Source: CAVONV01 sp963697355 (GTDB taxonomy: Bacteria > Acidobacteriota > Vicinamibacteria > Marinacidobacterales > DATDRI01). Taken from it: a stretch of DNA of 64,000 bases. Position 1 is the first letter of the stretch, and every line of letters begins with the position of its first letter. Position numbers and translations under genes: made by a program. The stretch is from contig CAVONV010000004.1 of NCBI GenBank assembly GCA_963697355.1, forward strand, positions 496,001 to 560,000. Direction: 5' to 3'. Of the stretch, positions 1 through 8,648 are shown in pieces. The notes below the pieces were generated by a model. That model made no database searches. It was not told the origin of the DNA and saw nothing but the letters and a program-made list of their open reading frames with translations.

Positions 1-2
1 AC

Positions 3-740
3 GAATCGCAATCGCTCCGGAGACTTGTTCGGAACTTTGCCGATCCAAGGGTGGGGTATGTTACTGGGAAGATGGTCTACACGAATCCTGATGGCACCGT
101 CATCGGTGATGGCTGCACGGCCTATATGAGATATGAAAACGCGCTTCGGGAGACGGAGACCCGGTTGGGCTCCGTTGTGGGAGTTGACGGAGGCATCGAC
201 GCAGTGCGCAACGAGCTCTATCAGCCCATGCGTCCGGATCAGTTGCCGGACTTTGTGCTGCCGCTCAAAGTGGTCGAAAAAGGCTATCGTGTGGTCTATG
301 AGCCCGAGGCGGTTTTGAAGGAGAATACTCTGGGTACGACCGAGGACGAGTACCGAATGAGGGTGCGTGTGACTCTGCGTGCGCTATGGGCGCTTTGGGA
401 TATGAAGCACCTTCTTTCACTGCGCAGATATGGGCTTTTTGCGCTCCAGCTTTGGTCTCACAAGCTTCTGAGGTATATGTCTTTCGCGTTCCTGGCTGGA
501 GCCTTTGTCACCAACCTGCTCCTGTGGCCTGTTCATGTCGTCTACAGAGCTTTTGCGGTGGTGCAGTTGGCCGCCTATTCTGTCTTTCTCCTTCAGCTTG
601 TAGCCGAAAGGGCCGGGGTTCGTGTCGTTATCTTCCGCTTCCTACACTATTTCCTTCTATTGAATGTTGCATCGGCACACGCGTTTTGTAAGTTTGTGCT
701 GGGACAGAAACAGGTGACATGGACACCGCGTAAGGGGTGA
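3..740 (+). CDS. Glycosyltransferase family 2, C-terminal part (5' end outside window)
   Basis: The reading frame is open to the left edge, so this is the 3' part of a longer gene; the GTG at 51 lies inside conserved sequence and is unlikely to be the start. The visible part begins within the GT-A catalytic domain: DPRVGYVTGK, then VVGVDGGIDAVR, then a QLPDF-type stretch. This resembles the second half of processive family 2 transferases (cellulose synthase or PgaC-like). Two or three hydrophobic segments follow near the C-terminus (from about FAFLAGAFVTNLLLW onward). The likely role is sugar addition to a polysaccharide at the inner membrane. It opens the large polysaccharide locus and sits upstream of the SGNH-like lipoprotein gene. 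The acceptor and donor cannot be told from sequence. Confidence 0.85.
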   Translation, partial: ESQSLRRLVRNFADPRVGYVTGKMVYTNPDGTVIGDGCTAYMRYENALRETETRLGSVVGVDGGIDAVRNELYQPMRPDQLPDFVLPLKVVEKGYRVVYEPEAVLKENTLGTTEDEYRMRVRVTLRALWALWDMKHLLSLRRYGLFALQLWSHKLLRYMSFAFLAGAFVTNLLLWPVHVVYRAFAVVQLAAYSVFLLQLVAERAGVRVVIFRFLHYFLLLNVASAHAFCKFVLGQKQVTWTPRKG

Positions 741-1082
741 GTCTATGGGCGCATCCCCTCCAACCGTCCAAGCGGGTTGATCACAGATCTCGTTTTTGTG
801 TCCGGGTTCCGCGATCCATGTCGTTGAGTGTCAAAACCTCTGCCTGCGCTTTTGATAGGGGACCTGCTACGGCGGAAGAAGGACGAGCGGCGGATGGCAA
901 GCGCGAGGACCGGCGAGACCGGCGAGGACCGTTCCTTGACAGGAAGTTGAAATGGGGCGAAAATCGACTTTCCCCCCAACCGGAAAGCATGAGACAGCGC
1001 TGGAGCTCGTCTCGGCGTCATCTGAGGTCGAGCATGAAGCTGTCTACTATGGGCCGATTTTGTTTCAAGGCGGTGACAAGCA
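741..1082. other. Intergenic region, 342 bp
   Basis: Open frames here, including one on the minus strand that runs over the start of the next gene, show no recognisable protein and look like chance. A short imperfect direct repeat of CGGCGAGACCGGCGAGGACC type lies near 910-930. A possible sigma-70 promoter for the next gene is listed separately. Confidence 0.5.
936..964 (+). promoter_or_regulatory. Possible sigma-70 promoter
   Basis: TTGACA at 936-941, a 17-bp spacer, then GAAAAT at 959-964. The -35 is perfect and the -10 matches 4 of 6. It would serve the lipoprotein gene at 1083. One box is weak, so this stays tentative. Confidence 0.3.
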
Positions 1083-1928
1083 ATGCGCAAGGCTGCATTT
1101 GTCGTTCTAGCGGCTGTTTCTATCATGAGTTGCGTTGGTGAAGATACGGCGGAGAAAGAAAATATGATTGAGGAATACATTGAGCTCCCATCCTTTGGGG
1201 ATGTCCCGGCTTCTCGGTGGGACGAGTTGGCGAAGAAGAGGATCTACTTCGGGCACCAATCGGTGGGGTTCAACATCATGGCCGGTGTCGAGGAGGTTTT
1301 GAAACAGAACCCGCAAATCAAGTTGCAGGTGATCGAGTCTGGAGATCCCGCGGATCTGCGCGGAGGTGTTTTCGCTCATTCCAAAATAGGGGAGAACAAC
1401 AAACCGGTTACAAAAATGGAAGGTCTCCAGCAGTACATGAAGCGTGATGGGGCAGGTGGGGTCGACATTGCCTTTGTCAAACTCTGCTTCGTCGACGTCA
1501 TGATGGATACCGACGTGGAGGGTTTGTTCGAACAATACAAAGCAACGGCTTCAAGCCTGAAAACGGCTCACCCCAACACGACTTTTGTTCATTTCACCAT
1601 TCCTCTCCGCGTCTACTTGCCTCCCTCTTTCAAGTATTCGATAAGAAAGAGAATACTGGGGTTGGCCTTCGCCGATAACGCTCACAATGTGGCGAGAAAA
1701 CGGTACAACGACCTTCTTCGAGAAGAGTACGCCGGCCAAGAGCCGATTTTCGATGTGGCGGAGGCGGAGTCGACGCATCTGGATGGGAAAAGAGAGCTGT
1801 ACGGCATTGACGGAGCCGAATGTTACGCACTCGTTCGTGATTATACCGACGACGGCGGCCACTTGAATGAGGTCGGACGAAAACACGTTGCCGAACAACT
1901 TCTGGTTTTTCTCGCGAACCTGACGTGA
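1083..1928 (+). CDS. SGNH/GDSL-hydrolase-like lipoprotein
   Basis: A 281-residue protein with a lipoprotein-type N-terminus: Met-Arg-Lys, a hydrophobic stretch, then IMSC with the acceptor Cys near residue 17. After the signal, IYFGHQSVGFNIM resembles the first block of a divergent SGNH-like family in which GHQS replaces the usual GDS. Near the C-terminus DGGHLNEVG matches block V (DxxH) with the catalytic Asp and His. Such proteins in polysaccharide loci often add or remove O-acyl groups in the periplasm, which is the inferred role here. The start is the ATG at 1083; its ribosome site is weak. The gene stands alone between a glycosyltransferase and the carrier-protein operon. The substrate is unknown. 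Confidence 0.65.
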   Translation: MRKAAFVVLAAVSIMSCVGEDTAEKENMIEEYIELPSFGDVPASRWDELAKKRIYFGHQSVGFNIMAGVEEVLKQNPQIKLQVIESGDPADLRGGVFAHSKIGENNKPVTKMEGLQQYMKRDGAGGVDIAFVKLCFVDVMMDTDVEGLFEQYKATASSLKTAHPNTTFVHFTIPLRVYLPPSFKYSIRKRILGLAFADNAHNVARKRYNDLLREEYAGQEPIFDVAEAESTHLDGKRELYGIDGAECYALVRDYTDDGGHLNEVGRKHVAEQLLVFLANLT

Positions 1929-1955
1929 GTATCAGGGTTTTTCTCATCCTTGGAC

Positions 1956-1985
1956 TTGACAAGCAGAGGTCTCCCGTTGTAAAAA
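1956..1985 (+). promoter_or_regulatory. Candidate sigma-70 promoter of the carrier-protein operon
   Basis: TTGACA at 1956-1961, an 18-bp spacer and TAAAAA at 1980-1985. It lies about 190 bp before the carrier-protein gene at 2176. An 8-bp inverted repeat, AATAATAG at 1985-1992 and CTATTATT at 2023-2030, lies at and after the -10 and could be an operator or leader hairpin. The same box arrangement recurs at 43907-43936. Confidence 0.4.
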
Positions 1986-2175
1986 ATAATAGAGTCTTTC
2001 CCAACCAATGGTTCCGACGTAGCTATTATTGAGCGGGTGAGTTGTCTGCCTACGCTAGGGACCGGTCTTTACACAGCGATTAGTTGTCACGGTGCAAGAT
2101 GCTCTGGCGATCGTTGCCGGCGGGAGCGTCGAAGAGTGTCGATATGGCTACGGTCAATGAGAGGTGGAGGAGTAG

Positions 2176-2442
2176 ATGACGAGTAACGGCAAAGGCGACA
2201 TCAAGGACCAAGTAAGCGCGTTCGTGCGAGAGACTTTTCTCGTGGGAGATGACACAGTTGAGCTCAAAAGTGATGAATCGTTGATTGACAAGGGCGTCAT
2301 CGATTCCACGGGTGTTCTCGAGCTTGTCAGTTTCATCGAAGAGACGTTCGATATCAAAGTGGAGGACGAGGATCTAGTGCCGGAGAATCTCGATTCTCTA
2401 GATAGAGTCAGCGAGTACATTCACCGAAAGACCCTTCAGTGA
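2176..2442 (+). CDS. Acyl carrier protein
   Basis: An 88-residue acidic protein of the phosphopantetheine-binding family. Ser44 in VIDSTG is the expected attachment site for the 4'-phosphopantetheine arm. The usual Leu or Met after DS is Thr, which is common in specialised carrier proteins. Helices on either side (ELVSFIEETFDIKVEDEDLV) fit the family. GGAGGAG lies just upstream of the ATG, a strong ribosome site. It is the first gene of a same-strand run with a NadE-like ligase, hydrolase, sulfotransferase and two adenylate-forming enzymes. This suggests that it carries an acyl group activated by the ligase at 7062, for transfer to a sugar or for side-chain synthesis. It is probably not the fatty-acid synthesis ACP. 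Confidence 0.85.
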   Translation: MTSNGKGDIKDQVSAFVRETFLVGDDTVELKSDESLIDKGVIDSTGVLELVSFIEETFDIKVEDEDLVPENLDSLDRVSEYIHRKTLQ

Positions 2443-2515
2443 GCCCTCACGTTCGGTGACAAGTAGCCGTATCGGATCTGTGTGCGCCTTCGTTGGCGAG
2501 ATAAGAGGAAATCGA

Positions 2516-3499
2516 ATGACCTTTAGCAAAGACGTTCTCAAACTGGATTGTGAAAAAGAAAAAGAGCGCTTGTGCTCCTTCCTCAAGGAGCAAGTGGTCA
2601 AAATGAGGCGGGACGGAGCGGTCGTTGGACTGAGTGGTGGCATCGATTCGGCCGTTTGTGCGGCGCTTTGTGTCGAGGCTCTCGGAAAGGAAAACGTCTT
2701 GGGGCTACTCCTGCCGGAAAGAGATTCCAACCCGAAAAGCGAGGAGTACGGACAAAAACACGCAAGCAGTTTGGGCATTGCAACGGAGCGGGTGGAAATA
2801 ACTTCCACCTTGGCCGCTTTCGGGAGCTACGAAAAACGGGACAAGATCGTCAAGGGCATCTTTCCTGAATACACGGAAAACTACCGCTTGAAGTTGGTTC
2901 TACCTCAGGATTTGCTGGCGAAAGATGCGTACAACTTCTATAGGATTCAGATCGACGACGGTCAGGGGAACATCAAGTCGGCACGGCTCGACAAGGCGGC
3001 GCTGAACGGAATCGTTGCCGCCACCAACACGAAACATCGAACGAGAACGCTCCATCTTTATCATGTAGCTGAAGCGAAGAATCTCATGGTAGGTGGGACA
3101 ACGAACCGCACCGAAACCATACAAGGATTCTTCGTCAAATATGGTGATGGGGGGGTGGATATCGAGCCTCTGGCTCACCTCTACAAGACACAGATCTATC
3201 AGATGGCAGAACATCTGGGTGTCATTAGGGAGATCATCGAAAGAGCCCCAAGTCCGGACACCTTTAGCTCCGTGGTCAGCGACGAAGAGTTCTACTTCCG
3301 TATCCCGTTCGACAAGTTGGACCTTCTGCTTTTTGCCTGGGAGAACAGCATCGATGTCAAAAGGGTTGGCGAGGTCATGGATCTCAGCGAGGAGCAAGTG
3401 AAAAGAGCCTTCAGAGACTTCGGGGCGAAACACAGGGCTTCGTGGCACCTGAGACAGATGCCGCCTTCGTTGATAGACGATGTCGATGAAACGGCTTAG
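2516..3499 (+). CDS. NadE-like NAD+ synthase / N-type ATP pyrophosphatase
   Basis: A 327-residue protein from the ATG at 2516, which has AGAGGA seven bases upstream; an in-frame GTG at 2456 is less likely. The PP-loop SGGIDS lies at residues 40-45. TTNRTETIQGFF, KYGDGGVDIEPL and HLYKTQIYQMAEHLGV closely match ammonia-dependent NAD+ synthase, which amidates deamido-NAD through an adenylate. There is no fused glutaminase domain. The C-terminal part differs from housekeeping NadE (APSPDT instead of TPTADL-type) and the protein is longer than the usual 250-280 residues. Sitting 73 bp after an acyl carrier protein inside a polysaccharide operon, it may amidate a sugar carboxylate or other acid rather than make NAD. 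The family is clear; the substrate is not. Confidence 0.75.
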   Translation: MTFSKDVLKLDCEKEKERLCSFLKEQVVKMRRDGAVVGLSGGIDSAVCAALCVEALGKENVLGLLLPERDSNPKSEEYGQKHASSLGIATERVEITSTLAAFGSYEKRDKIVKGIFPEYTENYRLKLVLPQDLLAKDAYNFYRIQIDDGQGNIKSARLDKAALNGIVAATNTKHRTRTLHLYHVAEAKNLMVGGTTNRTETIQGFFVKYGDGGVDIEPLAHLYKTQIYQMAEHLGVIREIIERAPSPDTFSSVVSDEEFYFRIPFDKLDLLLFAWENSIDVKRVGEVMDLSEEQVKRAFRDFGAKHRASWHLRQMPPSLIDDVDETA

Positions 3500-3671
3500 T
3501 GAGACGTTGCGCGTCGCGAAGCCGGTACCCAACATCGCCTGCGGATGGTCACCGGGTGAGGCGACCATCGCGTCATCCGTCATGAAGAGCAATCCGCCAA
3601 TGGCGGTAAGAATGCAATACATCATTCAGGTTGCTCTCGACAATCTGGCCGGCGGCATCTTTCTTCAATGA
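3480..3671 (+). CDS. Small hypothetical ORF bridging two genes
   Basis: A 63-codon frame that starts inside the end of the NadE-like gene (20-bp overlap) and ends in an ATGA overlap with the hydrolase start at 3668. It fills a 168-bp gap in an otherwise tightly packed operon, and the hydrolase has no clear ribosome site of its own. Both points allow translational coupling through this frame. The protein has no recognisable domain, signal or motif, so it may be chance. Confidence 0.25.
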   Translation: MSMKRLSETLRVAKPVPNIACGWSPGEATIASSVMKSNPPMAVRMQYIIQVALDNLAGGIFLQ

Positions 3672-4633
3672 GCCCAATGGATCACGCCGTAACTTTTCTG
3701 AACCAAGACAACGAGACGTTGTTCGGTGTTGTTCATGTCCCCGACACCTCCGACGACCGGAAAATGGGAGTCGTTATCGTCAATCCGGGCATCAAGTACA
3801 GAGTGGCTCCTAATCGGTTGAACGTGAAGATCGCCAGAAATCTCTGTGCCAAAGGGTACACCGTCCTTCGTTTCGATCCTTCGGGAGTAGGTGATAGTGA
3901 GGGTGAGTTGCCAAGTGGCAGTCTTGTCGCCGACATTTGGGAACAAGTGCAAGAGGGTCTGTTCGTCGACGATATGGTCGTGGCGGGAAGGTTTCTGATC
4001 GAAGAATACGGAGTCGATGGCAATATCTTCGCGGGTTCTTGCGGAGGTGCCATCACCTCTCTGATGGCGGCAACAAAAGACGAGAGAGTGCATGCTCTGT
4101 TGTTGATCGATATTCCGGTAAATCTGAGGGCCGCGAATATGACGTTCGCGGACAAGGTCGTCGAGGGGGGAGAGGGGGCGGAGAGGCTGTTCAAGGTCTA
4201 TATAGCGAAAATATTCCAGCCTCAATCGTGGTTGAGGTTGTTGACCCTGCAAACGAATTTCCGCGCTCTGTTGAAGGTGCTCAAGATGAAGGCGAGGCAA
4301 AAGCTCGGGCTCGTCACTACCGACGAAAAGCGGGCACGCGAAATCGAAGACTTGATAAAAAAGAGAAAGCTAAACAAGTTCTTCTTCGACAGTGTGGAGC
4401 AGTTGGTGGCGAGCCAGACAAAGATGCTTTTTGTCACCGCTGAAAAAGATCCTGGAACCGAAGTGTTCAATCGTTTCTTTAGGGACGGCTACATGAAGTC
4501 CATGAAGGAGAGCGGGAAGCTGCAGCAGCTGAGCGATATTGCCGTCGTGGAGAAGGCCAATCACGTCTACACCTTTGAAGAGAGTCAGAAGAGCCTATTG
4601 AGCCAGGTGGATGCCTGGATCGATCGAGTGTAG
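3668..4633 (+). CDS. Alpha/beta hydrolase with Cys nucleophile elbow
   Basis: A 321-residue alpha/beta hydrolase of the kind found in exosortase-type polysaccharide loci. The oxyanion region VNPGIKYR, the strand-turn FDPSGVGDSEG and the elbow FAGSCGGAI (residues 122-129) are visible. The nucleophile position holds Cys125 where Ser is usual, as in dienelactone hydrolases. Asp in EKDPGTE and His in KANHVYTF near residue 301 could complete the triad. It is a cytoplasmic enzyme with no signal peptide. The likely role is hydrolysis or transfer of an acyl thioester made by the neighbouring carrier protein and ligases. Translation probably couples to the upstream small frame through ATGA. The substrate is unknown. 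Confidence 0.75.
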   Translation: MSPMDHAVTFLNQDNETLFGVVHVPDTSDDRKMGVVIVNPGIKYRVAPNRLNVKIARNLCAKGYTVLRFDPSGVGDSEGELPSGSLVADIWEQVQEGLFVDDMVVAGRFLIEEYGVDGNIFAGSCGGAITSLMAATKDERVHALLLIDIPVNLRAANMTFADKVVEGGEGAERLFKVYIAKIFQPQSWLRLLTLQTNFRALLKVLKMKARQKLGLVTTDEKRAREIEDLIKKRKLNKFFFDSVEQLVASQTKMLFVTAEKDPGTEVFNRFFRDGYMKSMKESGKLQQLSDIAVVEKANHVYTFEESQKSLLSQVDAWIDRV

Positions 4634-4723
4634 ATCAGTGAGGTTGGTTTGAACGAAGCTCCCTGTAGCCTTCGAAAAAGAGCCAGGTTCCTTCGCAGCA
4701 AGAAGAGATAGAGGCCCATACTC

Positions 4724-5596
4724 GTGTGCGATTCGAAGAGCAAATGCGTTTTGATTCTTTCGGCGAAGTCCTCTGGTTCGACTGCTTTGCAGAATCTCTT
4801 GACGGCATTACCCCAAGTGCATCACGTGGACAAAACGAGACATTACGAGACAGAAACGCTGTTTTGGACCAAGGCAGCTTCGGTTCTCGATATGCCGCAA
4901 GTCGATATGCTGAAGAGTGAAGTTCCCATCGCCAGAGATAGAGCAAGAAGCGAGCTCGTAGGCTTCTTGAGGGATAATCTCGGGACCTACTCCGATCCGC
5001 AAGATGACGAAGAGTTGATTTTCGGTGGCTGGCATTTGCTTTGCCAGCGATTCTCTCCTGTTTTCGTGGAGAAGTCGCCGCATCATCTACATCAGTGGTC
5101 AGCCCTTTCTTTGATCCTCGACTGCATGAAGAGGCTTCCGAATGTGGAGTTCTTGCTCATTGGTTTGATTAGAAACCCTATGGATACCCTATATTCCATG
5201 TGGAAGAGATTTCATGTGTTGCCAGAGGAAGCCCAATATGAATGGCAAACGGCCTACGAGAATCTCCTGAAGCTCAAACAACGCGTGCCGAACCGGCTGG
5301 TCATTGTCAGGTATGAAGACATGGTGGCCGATACTTCGAGTTTGAAGCAGGTATTCGAGTTCGCGGGAGCGACGAAAGACGACGCTGCCAAGTTCTCCAT
5401 GCACCGGAAGTCGTTGAAGAAGTGGGAGCAAGATGGTTGGTTCGGGTTTCAACTATCCGATGATGTGGCGAGACTAGCGACCGAGTATGGGTATCAACCA
5501 GCAGATGTGGCCAACCCTTCGCACCTCTTTTGGGATTTCTACAAGCACGCGCCGAGCCTTGCGAGGAGACATCGTTTGAAGCGGATGTTCAGTTGA
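4724..5596 (+). CDS. Sulfotransferase family protein
   Basis: A 290-residue protein of the PAPS-dependent sulfotransferase fold. The N-terminal phosphosulfate-binding loop is seen as LSAKSSGSTALQNLL, starting about ten residues after the GTG start. The 3'-phosphate-binding region is seen as LIGLIRNPMDTLYSMWKRF. LVIVRYEDMVAD is the conserved segment that follows. The start is the GTG at 4724, chosen because conserved sequence begins at once and AGAGG lies upstream. The enzyme would place sulfate on a sugar hydroxyl or a lipid precursor in the cytoplasm. Its place between a hydrolase and a PaaK-like enzyme supports a polysaccharide-decoration role. No PAPS-synthesis genes are in the window. Confidence 0.8.
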   Translation: MCDSKSKCVLILSAKSSGSTALQNLLTALPQVHHVDKTRHYETETLFWTKAASVLDMPQVDMLKSEVPIARDRARSELVGFLRDNLGTYSDPQDDEELIFGGWHLLCQRFSPVFVEKSPHHLHQWSALSLILDCMKRLPNVEFLLIGLIRNPMDTLYSMWKRFHVLPEEAQYEWQTAYENLLKLKQRVPNRLVIVRYEDMVADTSSLKQVFEFAGATKDDAAKFSMHRKSLKKWEQDGWFGFQLSDDVARLATEYGYQPADVANPSHLFWDFYKHAPSLARRHRLKRMFS

Positions 5597-5644
5597 ATAC
5601 TCACTCCGCTGCCCGTCGAGTCTATTCGTAAGATAGGAACCGAC

Positions 5645-7012
5645 ATGGACGTATATAAACCGCTTTACAAACACATCCTTATGCCTTTGTTAGCCAAGCG
5701 GAGGGGGTTCAAGCATTTGGATTTCGTGCCTTATCTCGAGGAGTCTCAGTATTACCCTTTGGAGAGAATTAGAGAAATTCAATGGGGCCAACTGAAGAAG
5801 CTCTTGGATTTTGCCTATGAGACTTTTCCATTCTATCGAGAGAAGTACGACAAAGCCGGGTTTCATCCTGATGACATCAAGTCTTTCGAGGACTTTCGCT
5901 CGATACCCATCCTGAAGAAGAAAGAGCTTTACGCGCATCAATCGGATTTCCATCCCCCGCGAGTCAAAGAGTATGTGACGTTCTTGACGTCGGGCTCGAC
6001 CGGGATACCGCTCAGAGGCTATGTCAGCAAAGGCAGCAAAGAGCTGAAGAACGCCTGCGCGGTGAGGAGCGGGCATTTGGCCGGACACGACATGGGTGGA
6101 CGGACCTACCTTCTTTACGGGAATCCCGAGCTGGAAATGACCGGATTCAGAAAGTTCAAATCGAAGTTTCGGCGGAGATACGTCGACCGAATCGAAGTGT
6201 TGGACTTGCTGAAGCTTACGGAAGATTCGATGCTCGAATTCGCGAGGAAGATGAGGAGATGGCCACCTTCGCTACTTTGGGGGCACGTCCACGGACTCTT
6301 CATCTTGTCGAAGTTCTATAAAGAAAAGAACATCCTCGATATCAGACCGAACGGTATGTATTCGGCCGGAATGGTCCTCAACAACTCTGAAAGGAAGATG
6401 GTTGAGGAAGTTTTCCAATGCCCATTGCAGAACCGCTATGGAACGGAAGAGTTGGGGCTGATAGCCAACGAATGCAAAAAGCAAGAAGGCCTTCATATCA
6501 ACACTGACATCCATTATCTGGAGTTCTTGGACAAAGAAGGGGCTCCCGTTGCACCTGGTGAACGAGGACTCGTCATTATCACCGATCTGTCGAACTACGC
6601 CATGCCGCTCATCAGATACCGGTTGGAGGATATCGCCGTTGCTTCGGACAAATCGTGTTCCTGTGGCCGAACGCAACCACTGATCGAACGGATCGAGGGC
6701 CGCACCGCTGATTTTCTGGTAACGCCGGAGGGGGAGCTCGTCTCAGGGATTTCCTTGACCGACCATTTTGCAGGTCAGATACCCGGTGTGGCTCAGATTC
6801 AGATCGTGCAAGAGCGCCTGGACCTTCTTCGTCTGAATATCGTCAAGGACGGGACCTTCGGGGAACATAGTAAAAAGACGATAGCTGAACTGCTGGAAGT
6901 CTTCTTCGGGCCGAAAATGAAACATGAATATGAATTCATGGATGCCTTGCCGATGGGGAGAAGTGGGAAGCTTCGTTTCACCATATGCAAGGTCGACCAC
7001 GAACTGTTCTAG
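5645..7012 (+). CDS. PaaK-like adenylate-forming enzyme (CapK-type)
   Basis: A 455-residue member of the phenylacetate-CoA ligase / CapK family. Visible marks are the N-terminal QWGQLKKLLDFAYE and FPFYREKYDKAGF, the phosphate-binding loop FLTSGSTGIPL, the adenine-binding NRYGTEELGLIANEC, the ligand IRYRLEDIA and a Cys pair in CSCGRTQPLIERIEGR. AGGA lies before the ATG. In capsule and exopolysaccharide loci these proteins occur as CapK-type members of unknown substrate and are presumed to activate a carboxylic acid with ATP. It lies directly before a second adenylate-forming enzyme, so the pair may load two different acids, or one may transfer what the other activates. Confidence 0.85.
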   Translation: MDVYKPLYKHILMPLLAKRRGFKHLDFVPYLEESQYYPLERIREIQWGQLKKLLDFAYETFPFYREKYDKAGFHPDDIKSFEDFRSIPILKKKELYAHQSDFHPPRVKEYVTFLTSGSTGIPLRGYVSKGSKELKNACAVRSGHLAGHDMGGRTYLLYGNPELEMTGFRKFKSKFRRRYVDRIEVLDLLKLTEDSMLEFARKMRRWPPSLLWGHVHGLFILSKFYKEKNILDIRPNGMYSAGMVLNNSERKMVEEVFQCPLQNRYGTEELGLIANECKKQEGLHINTDIHYLEFLDKEGAPVAPGERGLVIITDLSNYAMPLIRYRLEDIAVASDKSCSCGRTQPLIERIEGRTADFLVTPEGELVSGISLTDHFAGQIPGVAQIQIVQERLDLLRLNIVKDGTFGEHSKKTIAELLEVFFGPKMKHEYEFMDALPMGRSGKLRFTICKVDHELF

Positions 7013-7061
7013 CTTCGTTGCGAAAATGAGACTGACTGCTCACTCTTGATTCGATATCGCC

Positions 7062-8630
7062 ATGATTCCATTGATTCATAGCTTTTTGGAGGCAAGCGCG
7101 CGAAGGTGCCCTGAGAATGAGGCGGTCGTCCATGGAAAGGACCGGCTGAGCTACCAAGATGTCGAGAGACGAGCCAACCAAATCGCCAGATGGCTGTTCG
7201 ACCGGGGAGTCAAAAAGGGCGATCGAGTGGCACTCGTCTTGAGAAACTCTGCCGATTACATATGTGCCTATTACGGAGCTCTCAAGGTAGGCGCGGTGGC
7301 GGTCCCGATGAACACCGGCATCGAAGCTTCCGAAATGGAACAAATCCTCGTTGACTGTACCCCACGAGCTCTATTTTTCGAGAAACACTTCTCAGCGGAT
7401 ATCGACACCCTTCTTCGAAACAACCGTGTGAGTATTGAAACGATTTGCATGAGTGACTCTCGCGACTCGATGGGAGGTGACGATGAGTGCCCCGTCGACA
7501 GCCTTCTCGATATCCGCGGAAGATATTCAGGTGATTCGTTCGGCGTGGACATGTCTGCGCAGGACCTGTCCTCGATCATTTACACTTCGGGTAGCACAGG
7601 AAAGCCAAAGGGTGTCGTGCTGTCACATCTGAATGTGGTTTCGAACACTCAATCCATTGTTTCTTACCTCGGATTAACGGAGAAAGATCGTTGCCTGGTG
7701 GCCTTGCCCCTCTACTACGTCTATGGCAAATCCCTTTTGAATACCCATTTCGCGGTAGGCGGCGCGGTCATCATCGATAACCGGTTCGCTTTTCCCAACG
7801 CCGTTCTCAAGACAATGTTGGATGAGGGCGCTACTGGATTTGCCGGTGTGCCCTCCACTTACTCCATCTTGCTCAATCGTTCCTCGGTCGCAAAAATGAG
7901 CTTTCCTGAGCTGGGATATCTCACGCAGGCGGGTGGGCACATGCCGGTGCCCATCAAGAAGAGACTGTTGGAGGTGTTCCATGACAAAAGAATCTACGTC
8001 ATGTATGGTGCGACCGAGGCTTCCGCACGGTTGTCCTATGTCGAACCGGATGACCTCTGCGATCATTTGAGCTCAATCGGGAAACCTATCCCGAACGTGG
8101 ACATGACGGTTTTCAAGGGAGACGGCACCGAAGCGGGTATCGACGAAGAAGGTGAGATAGCGGCGCGAGGGTCCAACATCATGTTGGGCTATTGGGGAGA
8201 TGAAGAGGAATCCGCCAAGGTGTTGAAGAACGGATGGTACCTCACAGGAGACTTGGGCTACAGAGACGAGGACGGATTCTACTACGTCACGGGCCGAAAA
8301 CGAGACATGATCAAGGCGGGGATTCACAAAATCAGCGCAACGGAAATCGAAGACATTTTGTACGAGTATCCGGGAGTACAAGAGGCCGCGGTCATTGGAG
8401 TTTTCGACGAAGTCTTGGGAGAGACAGCCCAGGCCGTCATCGTGGGCGGCCCGGAAGCGAGTCTCCTCGAGGGGAGTATAGTTGAGTGGTGCAAGCAGCG
8501 ACTTCCTTCCTACAAAGTACCGGCAAAGGTCGCATTCGCTGATAGCTTGCCGAAGAACGAGTCGGGGAAGATCTTGAAGAAAAAACTCGCGGAGACCTAT
8601 TCGACGGACGTATCTGTGCGCAAGCCTTAG
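7062..8630 (+). CDS. Acyl-CoA ligase (AMP-forming), exosortase-locus type
   Basis: A 522-residue AMP-binding enzyme of full length. The P-loop is IIYTSGSTGKPKG near residue 170, the adenine-binding motif is YVMYGATEAS, the hinge region is YLTGDLGYRDEDGFYYVTGRKRDMIK, and the C-terminal catalytic Lys is in LPKNESGKILKK. It resembles the acyl-CoA ligases recurrent in exosortase-A-type polysaccharide loci. It would activate a fatty or hydroxy acid and load CoA or the carrier protein made at 2176. It is the last gene of the 2.2-8.6 kb run and ends 18 bp from the convergent aminotransferase gene. Confidence 0.88.
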   Translation: MIPLIHSFLEASARRCPENEAVVHGKDRLSYQDVERRANQIARWLFDRGVKKGDRVALVLRNSADYICAYYGALKVGAVAVPMNTGIEASEMEQILVDCTPRALFFEKHFSADIDTLLRNNRVSIETICMSDSRDSMGGDDECPVDSLLDIRGRYSGDSFGVDMSAQDLSSIIYTSGSTGKPKGVVLSHLNVVSNTQSIVSYLGLTEKDRCLVALPLYYVYGKSLLNTHFAVGGAVIIDNRFAFPNAVLKTMLDEGATGFAGVPSTYSILLNRSSVAKMSFPELGYLTQAGGHMPVPIKKRLLEVFHDKRIYVMYGATEASARLSYVEPDDLCDHLSSIGKPIPNVDMTVFKGDGTEAGIDEEGEIAARGSNIMLGYWGDEEESAKVLKNGWYLTGDLGYRDEDGFYYVTGRKRDMIKAGIHKISATEIEDILYEYPGVQEAAVIGVFDEVLGETAQAVIVGGPEASLLEGSIVEWCKQRLPSYKVPAKVAFADSLPKNESGKILKKKLAETYSTDVSVRKP

Positions 8631-8648
8631 TAGTTGCGTCTTCTGCCG

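Noticed and set aside
743..1180. Long minus-strand open frame across the first gap and the start of the lipoprotein gene
   Set aside because: No recognisable domain, and it overlaps the signal peptide of a convincing plus-strand gene.
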